Source of the DNA: Paenibacillus agricola
Lineage (GTDB): Bacteria > Bacillota > Bacilli > Paenibacillales > NBRC-103111
Assembly: GCF_011440305.1 (NCBI RefSeq)
Contig: NZ_JAAOIW010000007.1
Location: forward strand, 124,001 to 188,000
Direction: 5' to 3'
DNA length: 64,000 bases
The translations under genes and the position numbers were made by a program. Of the stretch, positions 45,909-55,695 are shown piece by piece (the first letter of the stretch is position 1; every line of letters begins with the position of its first letter). The notes beneath the pieces were generated by a model. That model did not search any database and had not been told where the DNA came from. It saw only the letters and a program-made list of their open reading frames with translations.

Positions 45909-46535
45909 TCAAAACGAATTATAGCTGACGAATTCCCCCACCGGCTTACGGTAGCCGCGCGACCGTTGCTTGCTAGTATCCTCTTTGCCGATTGTAATGA
46001 TAAGGGCAGGTACATAGGCATCCGGGATATTAAGCGCCTTCGCCAGAGCATCTGCGTCGAATCCGATCATCGGGCAAGTATCCCAGCCCTTGTCCTTGGC
46101 GATCAGCATAAGCAGCATCGCGGATAAGCTGGCGCTACGTAGGGCTTCATCCCGCATGGACACTTCGCCCCTGCCTTCATAAAAACTATGCACCATTTCC
46201 ACCGTGCTGTCATATTCCTGCTTGCTTAGAATGCCCAATTGCAGCATACCTTCGTTAAGCCTGCTTACATCCTTGTAAGCATCCTTATTGCCCAAGACAA
46301 CAATAACAGCCGATGAGGATTGAACCTTGTATTGCTTGTAGGCAGCTTCATATACCTTGTTTTTCGCTTCCGCCTCTTTAACGACTATGTAATGGGTATG
46401 CTGCAAATTAAAGGCGGATGGGGAAAACTTGGTGAGGCTGAAGATCTCCTCCAGCTCCTTGTCCGGTATTTCTACATCCGGCACAAATTTCATAGCAGAC
46501 CTGCGGGATTTCAAAAGTGTAGTAAAATCGCTCAT
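45909..46535 (-). CDS. Nitroreductase family FMN enzyme (MhqN-like)
   Basis: A 208-residue FMN-dependent NAD(P)H oxidoreductase. SRRSAMKF near residue 11 binds FMN, FNLQHTHYIVVK is typical, and the glycine-rich region of the C-terminal half reads KGWDTCPMIGFDADAL. The ATG at 46535 follows GAGGAGG. It lies 68 bp after the MarR regulator gene and probably in one operon with it. In Bacillus, MhqN is part of the same quinone stress regulon; two-electron reduction of quinones is the expected role. Confidence 0.88.
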   Translation of the reverse strand: MSDFTTLLKSRRSAMKFVPDVEIPDKELEEIFSLTKFSPSAFNLQHTHYIVVKEAEAKNKVYEAAYKQYKVQSSSAVIVVLGNKDAYKDVSRLNEGMLQLGILSKQEYDSTVEMVHSFYEGRGEVSMRDEALRSASLSAMLLMLIAKDKGWDTCPMIGFDADALAKALNIPDAYVPALIITIGKEDTSKQRSRGYRKPVGEFVSYNSF

Positions 46536-46603
46536 TATAAATTCCTCCTCATATTGGTTAACCATTTGGCTTACTTGTTACTTTCATACTTGCTAAATAC
46601 TAG

Positions 46604-47056
46604 CTATCTAAAGCTCTCCTGGGCAAACTTGCCAAGCTTCTTCAAAAGCTGTGCCGCAACCCGCTTCTCTTCTGCAGTAAGTCCGCTAAGTACTGACTCC
46701 AGCACCTCGGTATGCTTCGGAAATACATCCTCAATCCACTGCTTGCCGGCTTCCGTAATTTCTGCAAACACGAGCCTGCGATCCTCGGTACAAGCCTTTC
46801 TTGCAACCAGCTTCTTCTGCTCCAGCTTATCAACGACATAAGTAATGTTGCCGCTGCTCATTAATACTTTCCCGCCTATTTGCTGGATTGGCTGTGCGCC
46901 TCTGTGGTAAAGCAGCTCCAGAACGCCAAACTCCGTCCGATTCAGACCATGCCCTCGAATATCCCGGTCTGCATGTGCGTTGACCCATTGGCTGGCTCTA
47001 GACAATGCGATAAATAGATTCAATGAATCGTTTTTGTCTTGCGGTTCGACCAACAT
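46604..47056 (-). CDS. mhqR: MarR-family repressor, MhqR type
   Basis: A 150-residue MarR repressor. The winged helix lies at about 38-105; LNRTEFGVLELLYHRG and ITYVVDKLEQKKLVARKACTEDRRLVFAEIT are characteristic. The only cysteine is C89 in the wing, whereas quinone sensing by MhqR is thought to be non-thiol. The start is ATG 47056 after GGAGG. The order regulator, nitroreductase, dioxygenase, hydrolase reproduces the MhqR regulon of Bacillus as one operon. A palindrome upstream (47094-47111) fits autoregulation. Confidence 0.85.
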   Translation of the reverse strand: MLVEPQDKNDSLNLFIALSRASQWVNAHADRDIRGHGLNRTEFGVLELLYHRGAQPIQQIGGKVLMSSGNITYVVDKLEQKKLVARKACTEDRRLVFAEITEAGKQWIEDVFPKHTEVLESVLSGLTAEEKRVAAQLLKKLGKFAQESFR

Positions 47057-47093
47057 GGATCTTTACCTCCCTGCAATTTATCTCAAATTATTT

Positions 47094-47111
47094 TATCTTA
47101 ATTTAAAGATA
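47094..47111. promoter_or_regulatory. MhqR-like operator upstream of the mhqR-type gene
   Basis: TATCTTAATTTAAAGATA has perfect TATCTT/AAGATA arms and the same spacing as the Bacillus MhqR box (TATCTC, 6 nt, GAGATA). It is 38 bp before the start codon. AAGATAAATCTT before the mhqO-type gene (45862-45873) has related half-sites in the opposite order. Confidence 0.6.
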
Positions 47112-47173
47112 ATATATACACAGCTATTTGTCAATAGCTGCCTGGATATTTTACAGCATCAGCCTTTACCCAT

Positions 47174-47863
47174 CTACCCCAGCTTCAGGACAAAATCTAG
47201 CGAAGCCGATTTACTGTTGTCCGCTTGGTCTTTTATATCCATGACTAGCGCTTTGTTGAAAATACTATCTTTGGCATTGCCCGCTTCATTCGGAAAGAAA
47301 ATTTGGGTCGTCAATATTTTCTGGTTCGGAGCTTGCACCTTCACATGGATATGGCGCGTTCGCCCCGGATACAAGCCCGGCACAACGGTCTCAAGGGTGT
47401 ACTTCCCCTGATCATCCGTATATTGATGCCCTCTTAGAATGAAGCCTTTATTGTCGTATTCGCCCTTGTCATCGGCTTGCCAAAAATCGACCAATGCATG
47501 CTTCACAGGTAAGCAATCTGTAGATAATACATAGCCAGTGAGCGTCAGCTTAATTCCTGCCATCCCCTTCTCTAATAAAGATATCCGCTCGGGGGAATTC
47601 GGGGTAAAGTACGGGCCCTCGGTCAGTGCAGGAGAGGGATGGTGGTCGGCACCGCAGGCAGGAGTTGGCTCCAGTGCAGTAGGCTTGGCTGTGGCCGGAT
47701 CCGTGCCGGGTTTCGCCGCAGGCTCTGTCTTGTTCGTAGTCGTGCCCAGGCTCGGCCAAAGGCCACAGGCGGCCAGCATTAAGGTTGCTGTAACGATAAA
47801 GCTGGATTTCATAAAATTACGCCGTGTTAATTTTTCGTTATTATTATTTGGGCTATTACTCAT
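47174..47863 (-). CDS. Exported intradiol ring-cleavage dioxygenase
   Basis: A 229-residue protein of the catechol/protocatechuate 3,4-dioxygenase family. The N-terminus has a twin-arginine motif (TRRNFMKS) and a lipobox (LAAC), suggesting a Tat-exported lipoprotein. The iron(III) ligands appear as Tyr in EGPYF, Tyr in PGLYPGRT, and both His of RHIHVKV. It starts at ATG 47863, 8 nt after GGGAG. It lies just upstream of the mhq cluster on the same strand and would attack catechols outside the membrane. The natural substrate is not known. Confidence 0.88.
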   Translation of the reverse strand: MSNSPNNNNEKLTRRNFMKSSFIVTATLMLAACGLWPSLGTTTNKTEPAAKPGTDPATAKPTALEPTPACGADHHPSPALTEGPYFTPNSPERISLLEKGMAGIKLTLTGYVLSTDCLPVKHALVDFWQADDKGEYDNKGFILRGHQYTDDQGKYTLETVVPGLYPGRTRHIHVKVQAPNQKILTTQIFFPNEAGNAKDSIFNKALVMDIKDQADNSKSASLDFVLKLG

Positions 47864-47969
47864 GTGTAACACTCCCTTTCATTCATCTTTCCCGATCATA
47901 GCATAGATATCTGAATTTACCCTGAGTATAAACGTTAAATGCAACAATAATGACGATCTCTTTTCACAG

Positions 47970-48016
47970 AAAAAAGCAGCCATTTAAGCTATGCTTCTTG
48001 AATGGCTGCTTTTATT
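47970..48016. terminator. Terminator of the chemoreceptor gene
   Basis: AAAAGCAGCCATT (47972-47984) pairs with AATGGCTGCTTTT (48001-48013). T-runs lie on both sides, and a partial copy of the right arm (GGCTGCTTTTAT) recurs at 48022. Confidence 0.82.
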
Positions 48017-48057
48017 GGGAAGGCTGCTTTTATTTCTTCGGAACTAAGCATCGGAGT

Positions 48058-49575
48058 TTAGCTGGCTACTTTGCCCAAATTGGTTTCTGCTTCTTTCACC
48101 TGGTCGAGGGTGACGCGATTGTTCTGCAGCAGCGACTCCAACGTTGCTGACAGCTGCTGTAACGTCGCAGACGCTTCCTCACTAATGGAAGCCAGATTCG
48201 TCGTGGAGTCGGCAATGACACCGGATGAATTGCTGATTTGGTTCACCAGACCACCGTAGCCTGTGGATAAAATTTTCAGCTGCGAGACCGCATCTAAGAT
48301 CAATTCAAAGGAGTGCTTCGTTTGCATGGTGATTGCATCGCTTTGTTGCATCGTCTGAGCAACTTGGTTCATCTTCACTCGTGTCAGCTCGGATTGATCC
48401 GAGGACTCTTGGAGTTGCTCCGTAATTTTCGCTGCAGCTTGGGAAGTCATATCGGCAAGCTTGCGAATTTCCACGGCTACCACGGCAAAGCCCTTTCCGT
48501 GTTCCCCTGCCCTTGCCGCTTCAATGCTTGCATTCAGTGACAGCAGGTTAGTTTGGCTAGCGATATCGCGGATCGTCGCACTGAATTGGCTAGTCTCTTC
48601 TAACCGGTTGATCAGCTCTGCTGCTTCTTTAGCAACCGATTCAATAGCAATTTTGAAATCTATATTGGTTTCTGAGAGCAATTCCATATTGCCTTTGCCC
48701 TGCTCAGATAATTGGGCTGTTTCATTAGTTTTGTTCAACAAGATTTCAACAGAATCCGCCATCTCTTTCACAAGCCCATTCATGTTTCCGATCGAGTCAC
48801 TGATGGACAAGGTCGAATCGACCTGGTCGGTCGCACCGCGGGATATCTCCTGGAAGGCAATATTCATTTCCTCCAAGGAGTAATTGTTTTCTTCTGAGGC
48901 TATTGTAACCGTTTTCAATTTGGTATTCACTATTGTTACGTTATCCAGTACAGATTGCTTTTGGTTACTCTGCTGCTCCAATAGCTGCCCGGTTTGTTCT
49001 CTAGCCATCTCCATAGTCCTAATCATCTGTGTTGACGTTCTTAGCAAGGCAAAGAGCATCACGGATATAAGTGTGTATAAAATAATGTAGAATGGAACGG
49101 TGGTTGGATCCAGATTCAACTGCTCCTGATTGCCAATAACCAAATACAAGAGCTCGGCAAAACCGATTGATATCCCTAGAACCAACGGCCAAAGCTTCAT
49201 GAAAACTACGGAAACTACGAGCAAAAAGAAAATGTCGAAAAAGTTGGTAATACTCGGGGAAGTGAGTAAAGAGGATACCGAAATAACAGTATTCATGCAT
49301 ACACCCAGATAACAGATATATTGGATCAGCTTGCGGGTGAAGTGCAAATACACATAAACCCCTAGAACAATAAGCATGAACCCCGCTATGGCAACCAGCT
49401 CCAACTCGCTACTTCCTTCCACCAATAAAACCAGCGCATTTACTAGGGTCACAACAAACGTGAACGTTAACGCAGCCAATACAACTGAATTTCGCCGTAC
49501 CATGTCTTGGTCTCGTATTGATAAATGACTATCCTTTAGCTTACCGTCTGCTTGCATTTGTGTAACTTTCGACAT
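48058..49575 (-). CDS. Methyl-accepting chemotaxis protein with six-helix sensor
   Basis: A 505-residue chemoreceptor. It lacks the usual two-helix periplasmic sensor and HAMP domain. Instead about six hydrophobic segments (residues 33-200) precede the cytoplasmic coiled-coil signalling domain (about 220-505), whose hairpin tip contains [13 protein letters not shown]. Such receptors sense a membrane-related or small hydrophobic signal, but the ligand is unknown. The ATG at 49575 lies 9 nt after AAAGGA. A clear promoter lies upstream, and it is a single-gene unit. Confidence 0.92.
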   Translation of the reverse strand: MSKVTQMQADGKLKDSHLSIRDQDMVRRNSVVLAALTFTFVVTLVNALVLLVEGSSELELVAIAGFMLIVLGVYVYLHFTRKLIQYICYLGVCMNTVISVSSLLTSPSITNFFDIFFLLVVSVVFMKLWPLVLGISIGFAELLYLVIGNQEQLNLDPTTVPFYIILYTLISVMLFALLRTSTQMIRTMEMAREQTGQLLEQQSNQKQSVLDNVTIVNTKLKTVTIASEENNYSLEEMNIAFQEISRGATDQVDSTLSISDSIGNMNGLVKEMADSVEILLNKTNETAQLSEQGKGNMELLSETNIDFKIAIESVAKEAAELINRLEETSQFSATIRDIASQTNLLSLNASIEAARAGEHGKGFAVVAVEIRKLADMTSQAAAKITEQLQESSDQSELTRVKMNQVAQTMQQSDAITMQTKHSFELILDAVSQLKILSTGYGGLVNQISNSSGVIADSTTNLASISEEASATLQQLSATLESLLQNNRVTLDQVKEAETNLGKVAS

Positions 49576-49649
49576 GAGCATCCATCCTTTTAGTTAGCCT
49601 ATTTCAGTACATAAAGCTGCAAGACAGAACCAAATTAACTAATAATTTC

Positions 49650-49678
49650 ATTATAAGAATTTCCTCGTAATTTGTCGA
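49650..49678 (-). promoter_or_regulatory. Sigma-A promoter of the chemoreceptor gene
   Basis: On the minus strand TCGACA, 17 bp, TATAAT. An imperfect palindrome (GTAATTT near 49667, AAATTAC ending 49688) overlaps the -35 element. Confidence 0.6.
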
Positions 49679-49796
49679 CTAAAATTACAATGACCTAGAT
49701 TTTATAATGAGTTCGCTTACATTTCAAGTGGATTTTCTTTCTTTTCGGCTGTTTCCATCTCAATACGATGATACCGGCTATCAGGATGCGAGACGA

Positions 49797-49828
49797 CAAA
49801 AGACCGCAACCTTTGAATGGCGCGGTCT
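49797..49828 (-). terminator. Terminator of the ABC-2 transporter operon
   Basis: AGACCGC (49801-49807) pairs with GCGGTCT (49822-49828). On the minus strand TTTT follows. It lies 17 bp after the permease stop codon. Confidence 0.7.
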
Positions 49829-49844
49829 GCAGCTACCTATTTAA

Positions 49845-50825
49845 TTAATATACATCCCGGCGGGTAAACGAAATAAATGAGATCACTAATGCAGCTACGC
49901 CCCAGACTAACAGCACCAGCATCGAAAAGCTAAGCGACATGCCTTCGATCGGCGGTGCAGCATCTTCCAGATAATTAATTAATTGCAGGTTGACCATAAA
50001 CAAATATTTTGCCGATTCCCAAGAGGCTACCATCGAGCTTAGGATCGTCCCTGCAATGAGGCAGGCCAGCATAATGCCCATTACCGCGGCGGTGCTTCGT
50101 ACCAGCACCGAGAACATAAAGGTGATCGTTGCCACCACCACAGAGACGAACCAGGCCAGGCCAAGCGCCATCAGAATAAACTGCCATTGTGGTACCAAAT
50201 GCATGCCCGTCGCGTCCAACTGCCCGCCACGGACTGTGAAGCCTGTAATGACAGGGGTAGTCCAGCCTTGGAAGCCAAATACAAGCCCGGATATGACCAC
50301 GGACAGCATGCCAAACAGTGTAATAATCATCGAGGCGGACAGCAGCAACGCCAAATATTTGCTGAGCAGGATACGCCAACGCCTAACTGCATGGGTCAGC
50401 AGCACCTTCATCGTACCCCCGCTATGCTCGGAGGAGACTAGGTCTGCAGCAATAATCATCATCATTAGCGGCAGGAGCAGATTGATGCCGCTCTTCACAA
50501 AGCCTCGGACGAAGGTCGGAGCACCCGGTTCAGCCGGGTTAACATCATAATCCAGGTAATACTTCTGCTGGTTAATGCGAATGGCCAGTTCCTTGCGCGT
50601 TGCCTCTGGCGTCCGGCTGTTCGTCAATCGATTTTGCCAGCTTGCAATCCGCTGCTCCAAGGCCACCCGCCAATTTACATCCCCGTACCGTTTACGACCC
50701 TCTTCGGCTTGGCGATATTGTGCGTAAGTAAATACCGAAATCAGAACCCCAAGGATTACCGCTATAACCAACAGCCTTTTTTTTCCCGAAAGTTTTACCA
50801 TTTCGTTATAGACCAAATTAATCAA
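49845..50825 (-). CDS. ABC-2 type transporter permease
   Basis: A 326-residue membrane subunit with six hydrophobic segments: one near residues 17-35 and five between about 110 and 325. A 70-residue hydrophilic loop after the first helix is rich in Arg, Glu and Gln. SSEHSGGTMKVLLTHAVRRWRILLSKYLALL is the usual ABC-2 motif region near 130. It is encoded with the ATPase upstream (8-bp overlap). Such pairs export lipids, bacteriocins or drugs; this one has no diagnostic neighbour. Confidence 0.9.
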   Translation of the reverse strand: MINLVYNEMVKLSGKKRLLVIAVILGVLISVFTYAQYRQAEEGRKRYGDVNWRVALEQRIASWQNRLTNSRTPEATRKELAIRINQQKYYLDYDVNPAEPGAPTFVRGFVKSGINLLLPLMMMIIAADLVSSEHSGGTMKVLLTHAVRRWRILLSKYLALLLSASMIITLFGMLSVVISGLVFGFQGWTTPVITGFTVRGGQLDATGMHLVPQWQFILMALGLAWFVSVVVATITFMFSVLVRSTAAVMGIMLACLIAGTILSSMVASWESAKYLFMVNLQLINYLEDAAPPIEGMSLSFSMLVLLVWGVAALVISFISFTRRDVY

Positions 50826-51735
50826 TGCCTTGGCCTCCCGTCAGCTCGATGAATAAATCCTCCAAAGAAGGCAGCTTGCGGCTAATCTCCGTCACGATCA
50901 CTCCCGCTTCCACAAGGATTTGGTTCCAGTGCCCGATCTCCTGCTCGATATAGGGGGTTATAGCGCGGTCCCCTTGCATTTCTGCGGAGCCTGCCAGCTG
51001 CTGCAGTAATTCAAACCCTAGGGGCAAAGGGGCAAGCTGCCAGCTAACGCGCCCTTGCTGCGTAAGCAAGTTAGTTACCGTATCCACCCGGACAATCCGG
51101 CCCTTGGATATGATCGCTACCCGGTCACACATGAGCTGAATTTCGCTTAACAAGTGACTGGATACGAGTACGCTTAGCCCTTCCTTCTCTGCCAGGTAGC
51201 GAATAAATTCCCGCATCTCCCTAATGCCGGAAGGATCCAGGCCGTTGGTCGGTTCATCGAGAATCAACACCCTTGGGTTGCCCAGCAAAGCCTGCGCGAT
51301 GCCGAGCCGTTGCCGCATGCCCAGTGAATAAGTTTTCACTTTATCGTGGATTCTTGCGCTTAACCCTACCAAACCTACCACTTCCGTAATCCGTGCCTCG
51401 CCTATGCCTTCCATCATCCGTGCAAAATATTGCAGGTTGCTCCAGCCGCTCAAGTATGTGTATAACTCTGGATTCTCTACAATACAACCCAAATTCCTCA
51501 TCGCTTCCGGGAAGTGCTTATGCAAATCATAGCCACATACTTCAATAGTGCCAGCCGTTGGTCTTATAAGCCCAACCAGCATGCGGATCGTTGTCGTTTT
51601 CCCTGCCCCGTTGGGGCCCAGGAATCCGAACACCTCGCCGCGCTTCAGCTCGAAGTCGAGGCCTTGAATAATTTCCCGCTTGCCAATCGATTTGCGCAAG
51701 CCCTTTACTGACAATGTAATCTCCTTAGCATCCAT
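50818..51735 (-). CDS. ABC transporter ATPase (BcrA/NatA type)
   Basis: A 305-residue ATPase. Walker A GPNGAGKTT is near residue 40, the Q-loop equivalent ENPELY near 90, the signature YSLGMRQRLG near 136, Walker B VLILDEPTNGLDPSG near 155, and the switch SSHLLSE near 192. The C-terminal 70 residues are the variable domain of the drug/lantibiotic-export class. The ATG follows GGGGGTGG. It forms a two-gene operon with the ABC-2 permease. Confidence 0.93.
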   Translation of the reverse strand: MDAKEITLSVKGLRKSIGKREIIQGLDFELKRGEVFGFLGPNGAGKTTTIRMLVGLIRPTAGTIEVCGYDLHKHFPEAMRNLGCIVENPELYTYLSGWSNLQYFARMMEGIGEARITEVVGLVGLSARIHDKVKTYSLGMRQRLGIAQALLGNPRVLILDEPTNGLDPSGIREMREFIRYLAEKEGLSVLVSSHLLSEIQLMCDRVAIISKGRIVRVDTVTNLLTQQGRVSWQLAPLPLGFELLQQLAGSAEMQGDRAITPYIEQEIGHWNQILVEAGVIVTEISRKLPSLEDLFIELTGGQGID

Positions 51736-51747
51736 ACATCCACCCCC

Positions 51748-52701
51748 TTACCAAGTAATTAGTGAAGCTATACGCTCTCCGATCAAGCGGTATCCCGCTG
51801 CATTAGGGTGAAATAAATCCCTTGCCAAATAATCCTGCACCTTCAATTGGAACAAATCAGCGGTTGGCACCAGCACGACCTGCGAATATTTGGCTGCCAC
51901 CTCTGCGGCTTTATAGTTCCAGTCCCTGACGATCTTGGTCGTGGCTACGGTATCCTTCAAATCGATGAATGGATTATACAAGCCAACCAAGAAAATCCGC
52001 GCTGTGGCATTCTGCGCCCGCAGCTGCTGCAAAATCCCATCCAGCTCACGCATATAGGGGTCTTCGATCGCTTTAATTTTTACAGGGTCGAGGTCACTTA
52101 AGGTTTGCCCGCCCTTGAAGAGGTCATTCCCGCCAATACTAACGGTAATGACATTCGCCGCTTTAATTTGAGCCTGCAGCGGACCTTGGCCGAGTGAAGC
52201 GGCCAGCTGTGGGGCGGTTTGCCCGTTCAGCCCGACATTTTCCACCGATACCTCTTGCCCCAGCTTCTCCTTCAAGTGGTCGAATAAATAGCCGACATAG
52301 CCCTTGCCCTCCGGGTCACCAGTGCCCCGTGTCAAGGAATCGCCAAGAGCCATAACACGGAAGCTTCCGTCCATGGCGGCGGGTGCTGGCATAGACGCAT
52401 CCAATGGAGCTGCTGGTGCGCTTGCTGGTGCAGATCCATTGGCACTTGCGCTTGCAGGCACGGAGCCATTGGCAGATGAGCCTGTAGGCGCGGATGCACT
52501 ACCAGTTGTGCTGCCGCTTATATTTCCAGCTATGTTTGCAGATGCACCGGCCGCTGGACCAGAAGGAGCTTTTTGCTCCATTGGCGGTGCTGCGGCAGCA
52601 CCTAAGAAATAATCCTGGAGCGCCCAAGCAAGCCCTGCTGCCCAGACGAGACAGGATATAGCCGATACCACCATCGTCCAACGAATCACTTTCTCTCTCA
52701 T
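51748..52701 (-). CDS. Membrane-anchored SGNH/GDSL lipase
   Basis: A 317-residue exported esterase. A signal anchor (about 10-30) is followed by about 70 residues of Ala/Ser/Gly/Pro-rich low-complexity linker, then a catalytic SGNH domain (from about 113). The blocks are ALGDSLTRG, VGLNGQTA, SIGGNDLF, and DLFHPNAAGY with the catalytic Asp and His. This layout resembles Bacillus YpmR-like lipases. The ATG follows AAGGGG by 5 nt. It lies 12 bp before the ABC ATPase gene on the same strand, so transcription may continue into it. Confidence 0.9.
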   Translation of the reverse strand: MREKVIRWTMVVSAISCLVWAAGLAWALQDYFLGAAAAPPMEQKAPSGPAAGASANIAGNISGSTTGSASAPTGSSANGSVPASASANGSAPASAPAAPLDASMPAPAAMDGSFRVMALGDSLTRGTGDPEGKGYVGYLFDHLKEKLGQEVSVENVGLNGQTAPQLAASLGQGPLQAQIKAANVITVSIGGNDLFKGGQTLSDLDPVKIKAIEDPYMRELDGILQQLRAQNATARIFLVGLYNPFIDLKDTVATTKIVRDWNYKAAEVAAKYSQVVLVPTADLFQLKVQDYLARDLFHPNAAGYRLIGERIASLITW

Positions 52702-52937
52702 CGTGTTCCCCTTTCTACTCGCCCTATTTCTCTCATTTCAACATAGCATATAAAACTGAAAGCAAGCTGAAAGCTCTGAAATTTTTATAGCAGCGTTTAC
52801 ATTCATGATTTGTATGAAGCCATTCATTATTGAGTCTTTTTTCGTTTTATTACCTTGTTATACTTATGACAGATTACATTACATTGCAGGGTTTACCAAT
52901 CGAAGAGCATACAAATATGCGAGAAGGAGCTGGGGTT

Positions 52938-53978
52938 ATGCTACAAGTAAAACATTGGTCTTTATGGGGAGTCATACTACTTATATTAACAGTTATTGCT
53001 GTGGGCTGCGGTTCGAAGGATACGACCTCAACTACGGCACCCGCGGCAGCCTCTCCAGCTACATCTGGTACAGCCGGTGCGGGAGCTCCACTTTCCAAGG
53101 TGAAGGTAGGGATGCTCAAAATCGCGGGTGTAGCGAATATTTATGTTGCGAAGGAAAAAGGCATTTTTGCTAAGAATGGTCTAGACGTCGAATTGATCCA
53201 ATTTAATAACGGTAATGATGCGATTGCTGCCCAGCAGTCTGGAAGCATTGATATCGCGATATCCATTCCAGGCACAGCGATGGCAGCGATCGAAAGAGGA
53301 TTTGAACTAACAGCGATATTCCAAAACGAAACGGCTCATGAAAAAGGTCCCGATTCCGGTGCGCTCTTGGTGAAAAATGATTCGAAGATCGCCATCCTGA
53401 AAGATTTAGAGGGCAAGAAGCTGGCCGTCGCTACTCTGCATTCCCAAGCCACCGTCCTGCTGCAGGAGCTTCTCAAGAAAGAGGGAGTGGATTTCAAGAA
53501 GATTCAAATGATGGAAATTCCCTATTCAGCAGTAGCAGAATCACTTAAGTCCGGCCAGGTGGATGCTGTCGCTACGATTGACCCGTATACAACGCAAATT
53601 GTTTCTTCGGATATCGGTAAGGTGATGAAATGGGTTTATGCCGACACATTGCCAAAGGCTCCACTGGGAGCATGGTTCGCCAAGAAGTCGTGGGTGGCAG
53701 CACACGGAAAAGAGGTTGAAGCCTATAACAAATCGGCCAAGGAAGCGATCGACTTTATGCTTGCGAACCCCGATGAAGCTAGAAAAGCTGTTGCCGCTTA
53801 TACTGGATTAGACCCAGCGCTGGTTGCCAAAATGCCTTTGATTGATTGGGACTACCAAGTTGATTTGAAGGTTTGGCAGCAGGTTGTTACTTATATGAAG
53901 GCATATGGGGAAATAGATAAGGACCACAAAGCTGAAGAGTTCTTGTCCGATTATATTAAACCTTATATCAAAAAATAA
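52938..53978 (+). CDS. NitT/TauT-type ABC substrate-binding lipoprotein (NMT1/SsuA-like)
   Basis: A 346-residue lipoprotein of the NMT1/THI5-like and SsuA-like binding protein class. The signal peptide ends in the lipobox AVGC near residue 20, followed by a Thr/Ala-rich linker. Typical segments are VKVGMLKIAGVANIYVAKEKGIF and AAQQSGSIDIAISIPG. The ATG at 52938 follows AAGGAG by 9 nt; the longer frame from 52830 has no ribosome binding site. It heads a binding protein, ATPase, permease operon that ends in a deacetylase-like gene. The ligand may be an aromatic, ureide or pyrimidine compound, but this is inference. Confidence 0.88.
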   Translation: MLQVKHWSLWGVILLILTVIAVGCGSKDTTSTTAPAAASPATSGTAGAGAPLSKVKVGMLKIAGVANIYVAKEKGIFAKNGLDVELIQFNNGNDAIAAQQSGSIDIAISIPGTAMAAIERGFELTAIFQNETAHEKGPDSGALLVKNDSKIAILKDLEGKKLAVATLHSQATVLLQELLKKEGVDFKKIQMMEIPYSAVAESLKSGQVDAVATIDPYTTQIVSSDIGKVMKWVYADTLPKAPLGAWFAKKSWVAAHGKEVEAYNKSAKEAIDFMLANPDEARKAVAAYTGLDPALVAKMPLIDWDYQVDLKVWQQVVTYMKAYGEIDKDHKAEEFLSDYIKPYIKK

Positions 53979-54063
53979 TCTTTTGTAAAAACCTGCATGG
54001 TCCATCCCTGCTAAAAACTTATCATTTCTTATGTTACAAAAAATGACGGAGAGGATGATTTCA

Positions 54064-54912
54064 ATGATGAACCGGGCTCTTGCAGATGTACAGTCGCTGC
54101 CGTACATTCCCACCCCTCAGGCATCTAAGGAGACGATATTGGAAATCAAGGGGTTGTCGAAGCAGTTTACTGTTAAAGGCAAAGCGCTGCAAATTTTCGA
54201 TACTCTTTCAGTTTCGATCCAAACCAATAGCTTTGTGTCTATCATCGGGCCCTCCGGCTGCGGTAAATCTACATTACTGAAAATGATTTCCGGATTGGAG
54301 TCGCCGACCAATGGCGAGATCATCTTTGAGGGAAAGCTGGTATCAGGTGCGCCTAAAGGGATGATCTATGTATTCCAGCAATATACAAAATCGATTTTCC
54401 CATGGAAAACGGTGATCGAGAATGTGGAGTTCGGTATCAAGAATATGACCAAGATGCCCAAGAAAGAACGCCGCGAAAAATGCGGGGAATATCTCAAATT
54501 AGTCGGACTGGAAGGCTACGATGAGCATTATCCATCCCAATTGTCCGGTGGTATGCAGCAAAGATTGGCTATCGCAAGAGCGTTGATCTGCGAGCCGCGG
54601 GTCATACTCATGGACGAACCGTTCAGTGCTGTCGACGCGATGACCCGGGCAAAGCTACAGCAGCTTATTATGAAAATCTGGGAGCAAATACCAATCACCA
54701 TTCTTTTCGTCACCCATGATGTAGAGGAAGCTGTGTTTTTATCCAACCGGGTGCTGTCGTTGCGCAAATCGCCTGGCGGGATAGAGAATGATTTGCAAAT
54801 TGATTTATCTCATCCGCGGCACCCGATTGAAACTAGGGAAGATCAGAAGTTCGTCGATTACAGCCAAAGGCTGTTTGCTAATATCTTTCAGCAGGAGGCC
54901 GATGTGACATGA
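54064..54912 (+). CDS. NitT/TauT-type ABC transporter ATPase
   Basis: A 282-residue ATPase of the SsuB/TauB class. Walker A is GPSGCGKST near residue 63, the Q-loop VFQQYT, the signature LSGGMQQR near 160, Walker B VILMDEPFSAVD, and the switch histidine in VTHDVEEA. The start at ATG 54064 lies 9 nt after GGAGAGG. The stop overlaps the permease start by 4 bp. Confidence 0.92.
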   Translation: MMNRALADVQSLPYIPTPQASKETILEIKGLSKQFTVKGKALQIFDTLSVSIQTNSFVSIIGPSGCGKSTLLKMISGLESPTNGEIIFEGKLVSGAPKGMIYVFQQYTKSIFPWKTVIENVEFGIKNMTKMPKKERREKCGEYLKLVGLEGYDEHYPSQLSGGMQQRLAIARALICEPRVILMDEPFSAVDAMTRAKLQQLIMKIWEQIPITILFVTHDVEEAVFLSNRVLSLRKSPGGIENDLQIDLSHPRHPIETREDQKFVDYSQRLFANIFQQEADVT

Positions 54913-55667
54913 AATTGCGATGGCCAGGATTTATGCTCATCATTGTTCTGCTCGCCATCTGGCAATTCGTGACATCGATGAAATTGATCGATGCGGTGAG
55001 CCTGCCCAAAGTGACCACCATTGTGATTGCGGGATATGAAGGAATTATGGGCGGGAAATTGCTGAAGGAACTGCTGCCCAGTATTCAACGCATATTAATC
55101 AGCTTTACATTGGCAACAATCGTTGCAGTTCCAGTAGGACTATTGATGGGGACGAATAGAATGTGCTACAGGTTGCTCGAGCCGCTTATGGAGTTCGTTC
55201 GTCCGATTCCGAGCTCCGCTTATATCCCGGTAGCTATTCTGTTCCTTGGAATAGGTGAGGAGATGAAAATTTTCGTGGTTTTCATGGCTTGCTTTTTCCC
55301 TATATTACTCAATACTTACAGCGGTGTCCTTGCCGTCGACCCTATACTCAAGGATACAGGCAAAACCTTCGGTGTAACAGGATGGCGGGCCATATGGCAA
55401 ATCACGTTGCCGGATTCGACGCCTAGTATTTTGACCGGGATGAGGATCAGCCTTGGTATTGCGTTGATCGTGGTTGTTGTAGCGGAGATGATTTCCAGCA
55501 ATAGCGGAATTGGCTTCTACATTCTCGATCAGCAAAGAACGTTTCATGTTCCTGAGATGTTTGTCGGTATTTTCACATTAGGCCTGCTGGGATACCTGAT
55601 GAACACCATCTTCCTAAAAGCGGAAAGTTATGTACTGCGCTGGCGTTTGAATGATTCCCACACCTAA
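54909..55667 (+). CDS. NitT/TauT-type ABC transporter permease
   Basis: A 252-residue permease of the SsuC/TauC class with six transmembrane helices. The EAA-like loop AKTFGVTGWRAIWQITLP lies near residue 160, written here only up to its conserved part. AGGAGG lies 10 nt before the ATG, which overlaps the ATPase stop. The deacetylase-like gene follows after 28 bp. Confidence 0.92.
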   Translation: MKLRWPGFMLIIVLLAIWQFVTSMKLIDAVSLPKVTTIVIAGYEGIMGGKLLKELLPSIQRILISFTLATIVAVPVGLLMGTNRMCYRLLEPLMEFVRPIPSSAYIPVAILFLGIGEEMKIFVVFMACFFPILLNTYSGVLAVDPILKDTGKTFGVTGWRAIWQITLPDSTPSILTGMRISLGIALIVVVVAEMISSNSGIGFYILDQQRTFHVPEMFVGIFTLGLLGYLMNTIFLKAESYVLRWRLNDSHT

Positions 55668-55695
55668 TAACCCATTTCAAGTGAGGAGCTATGTT

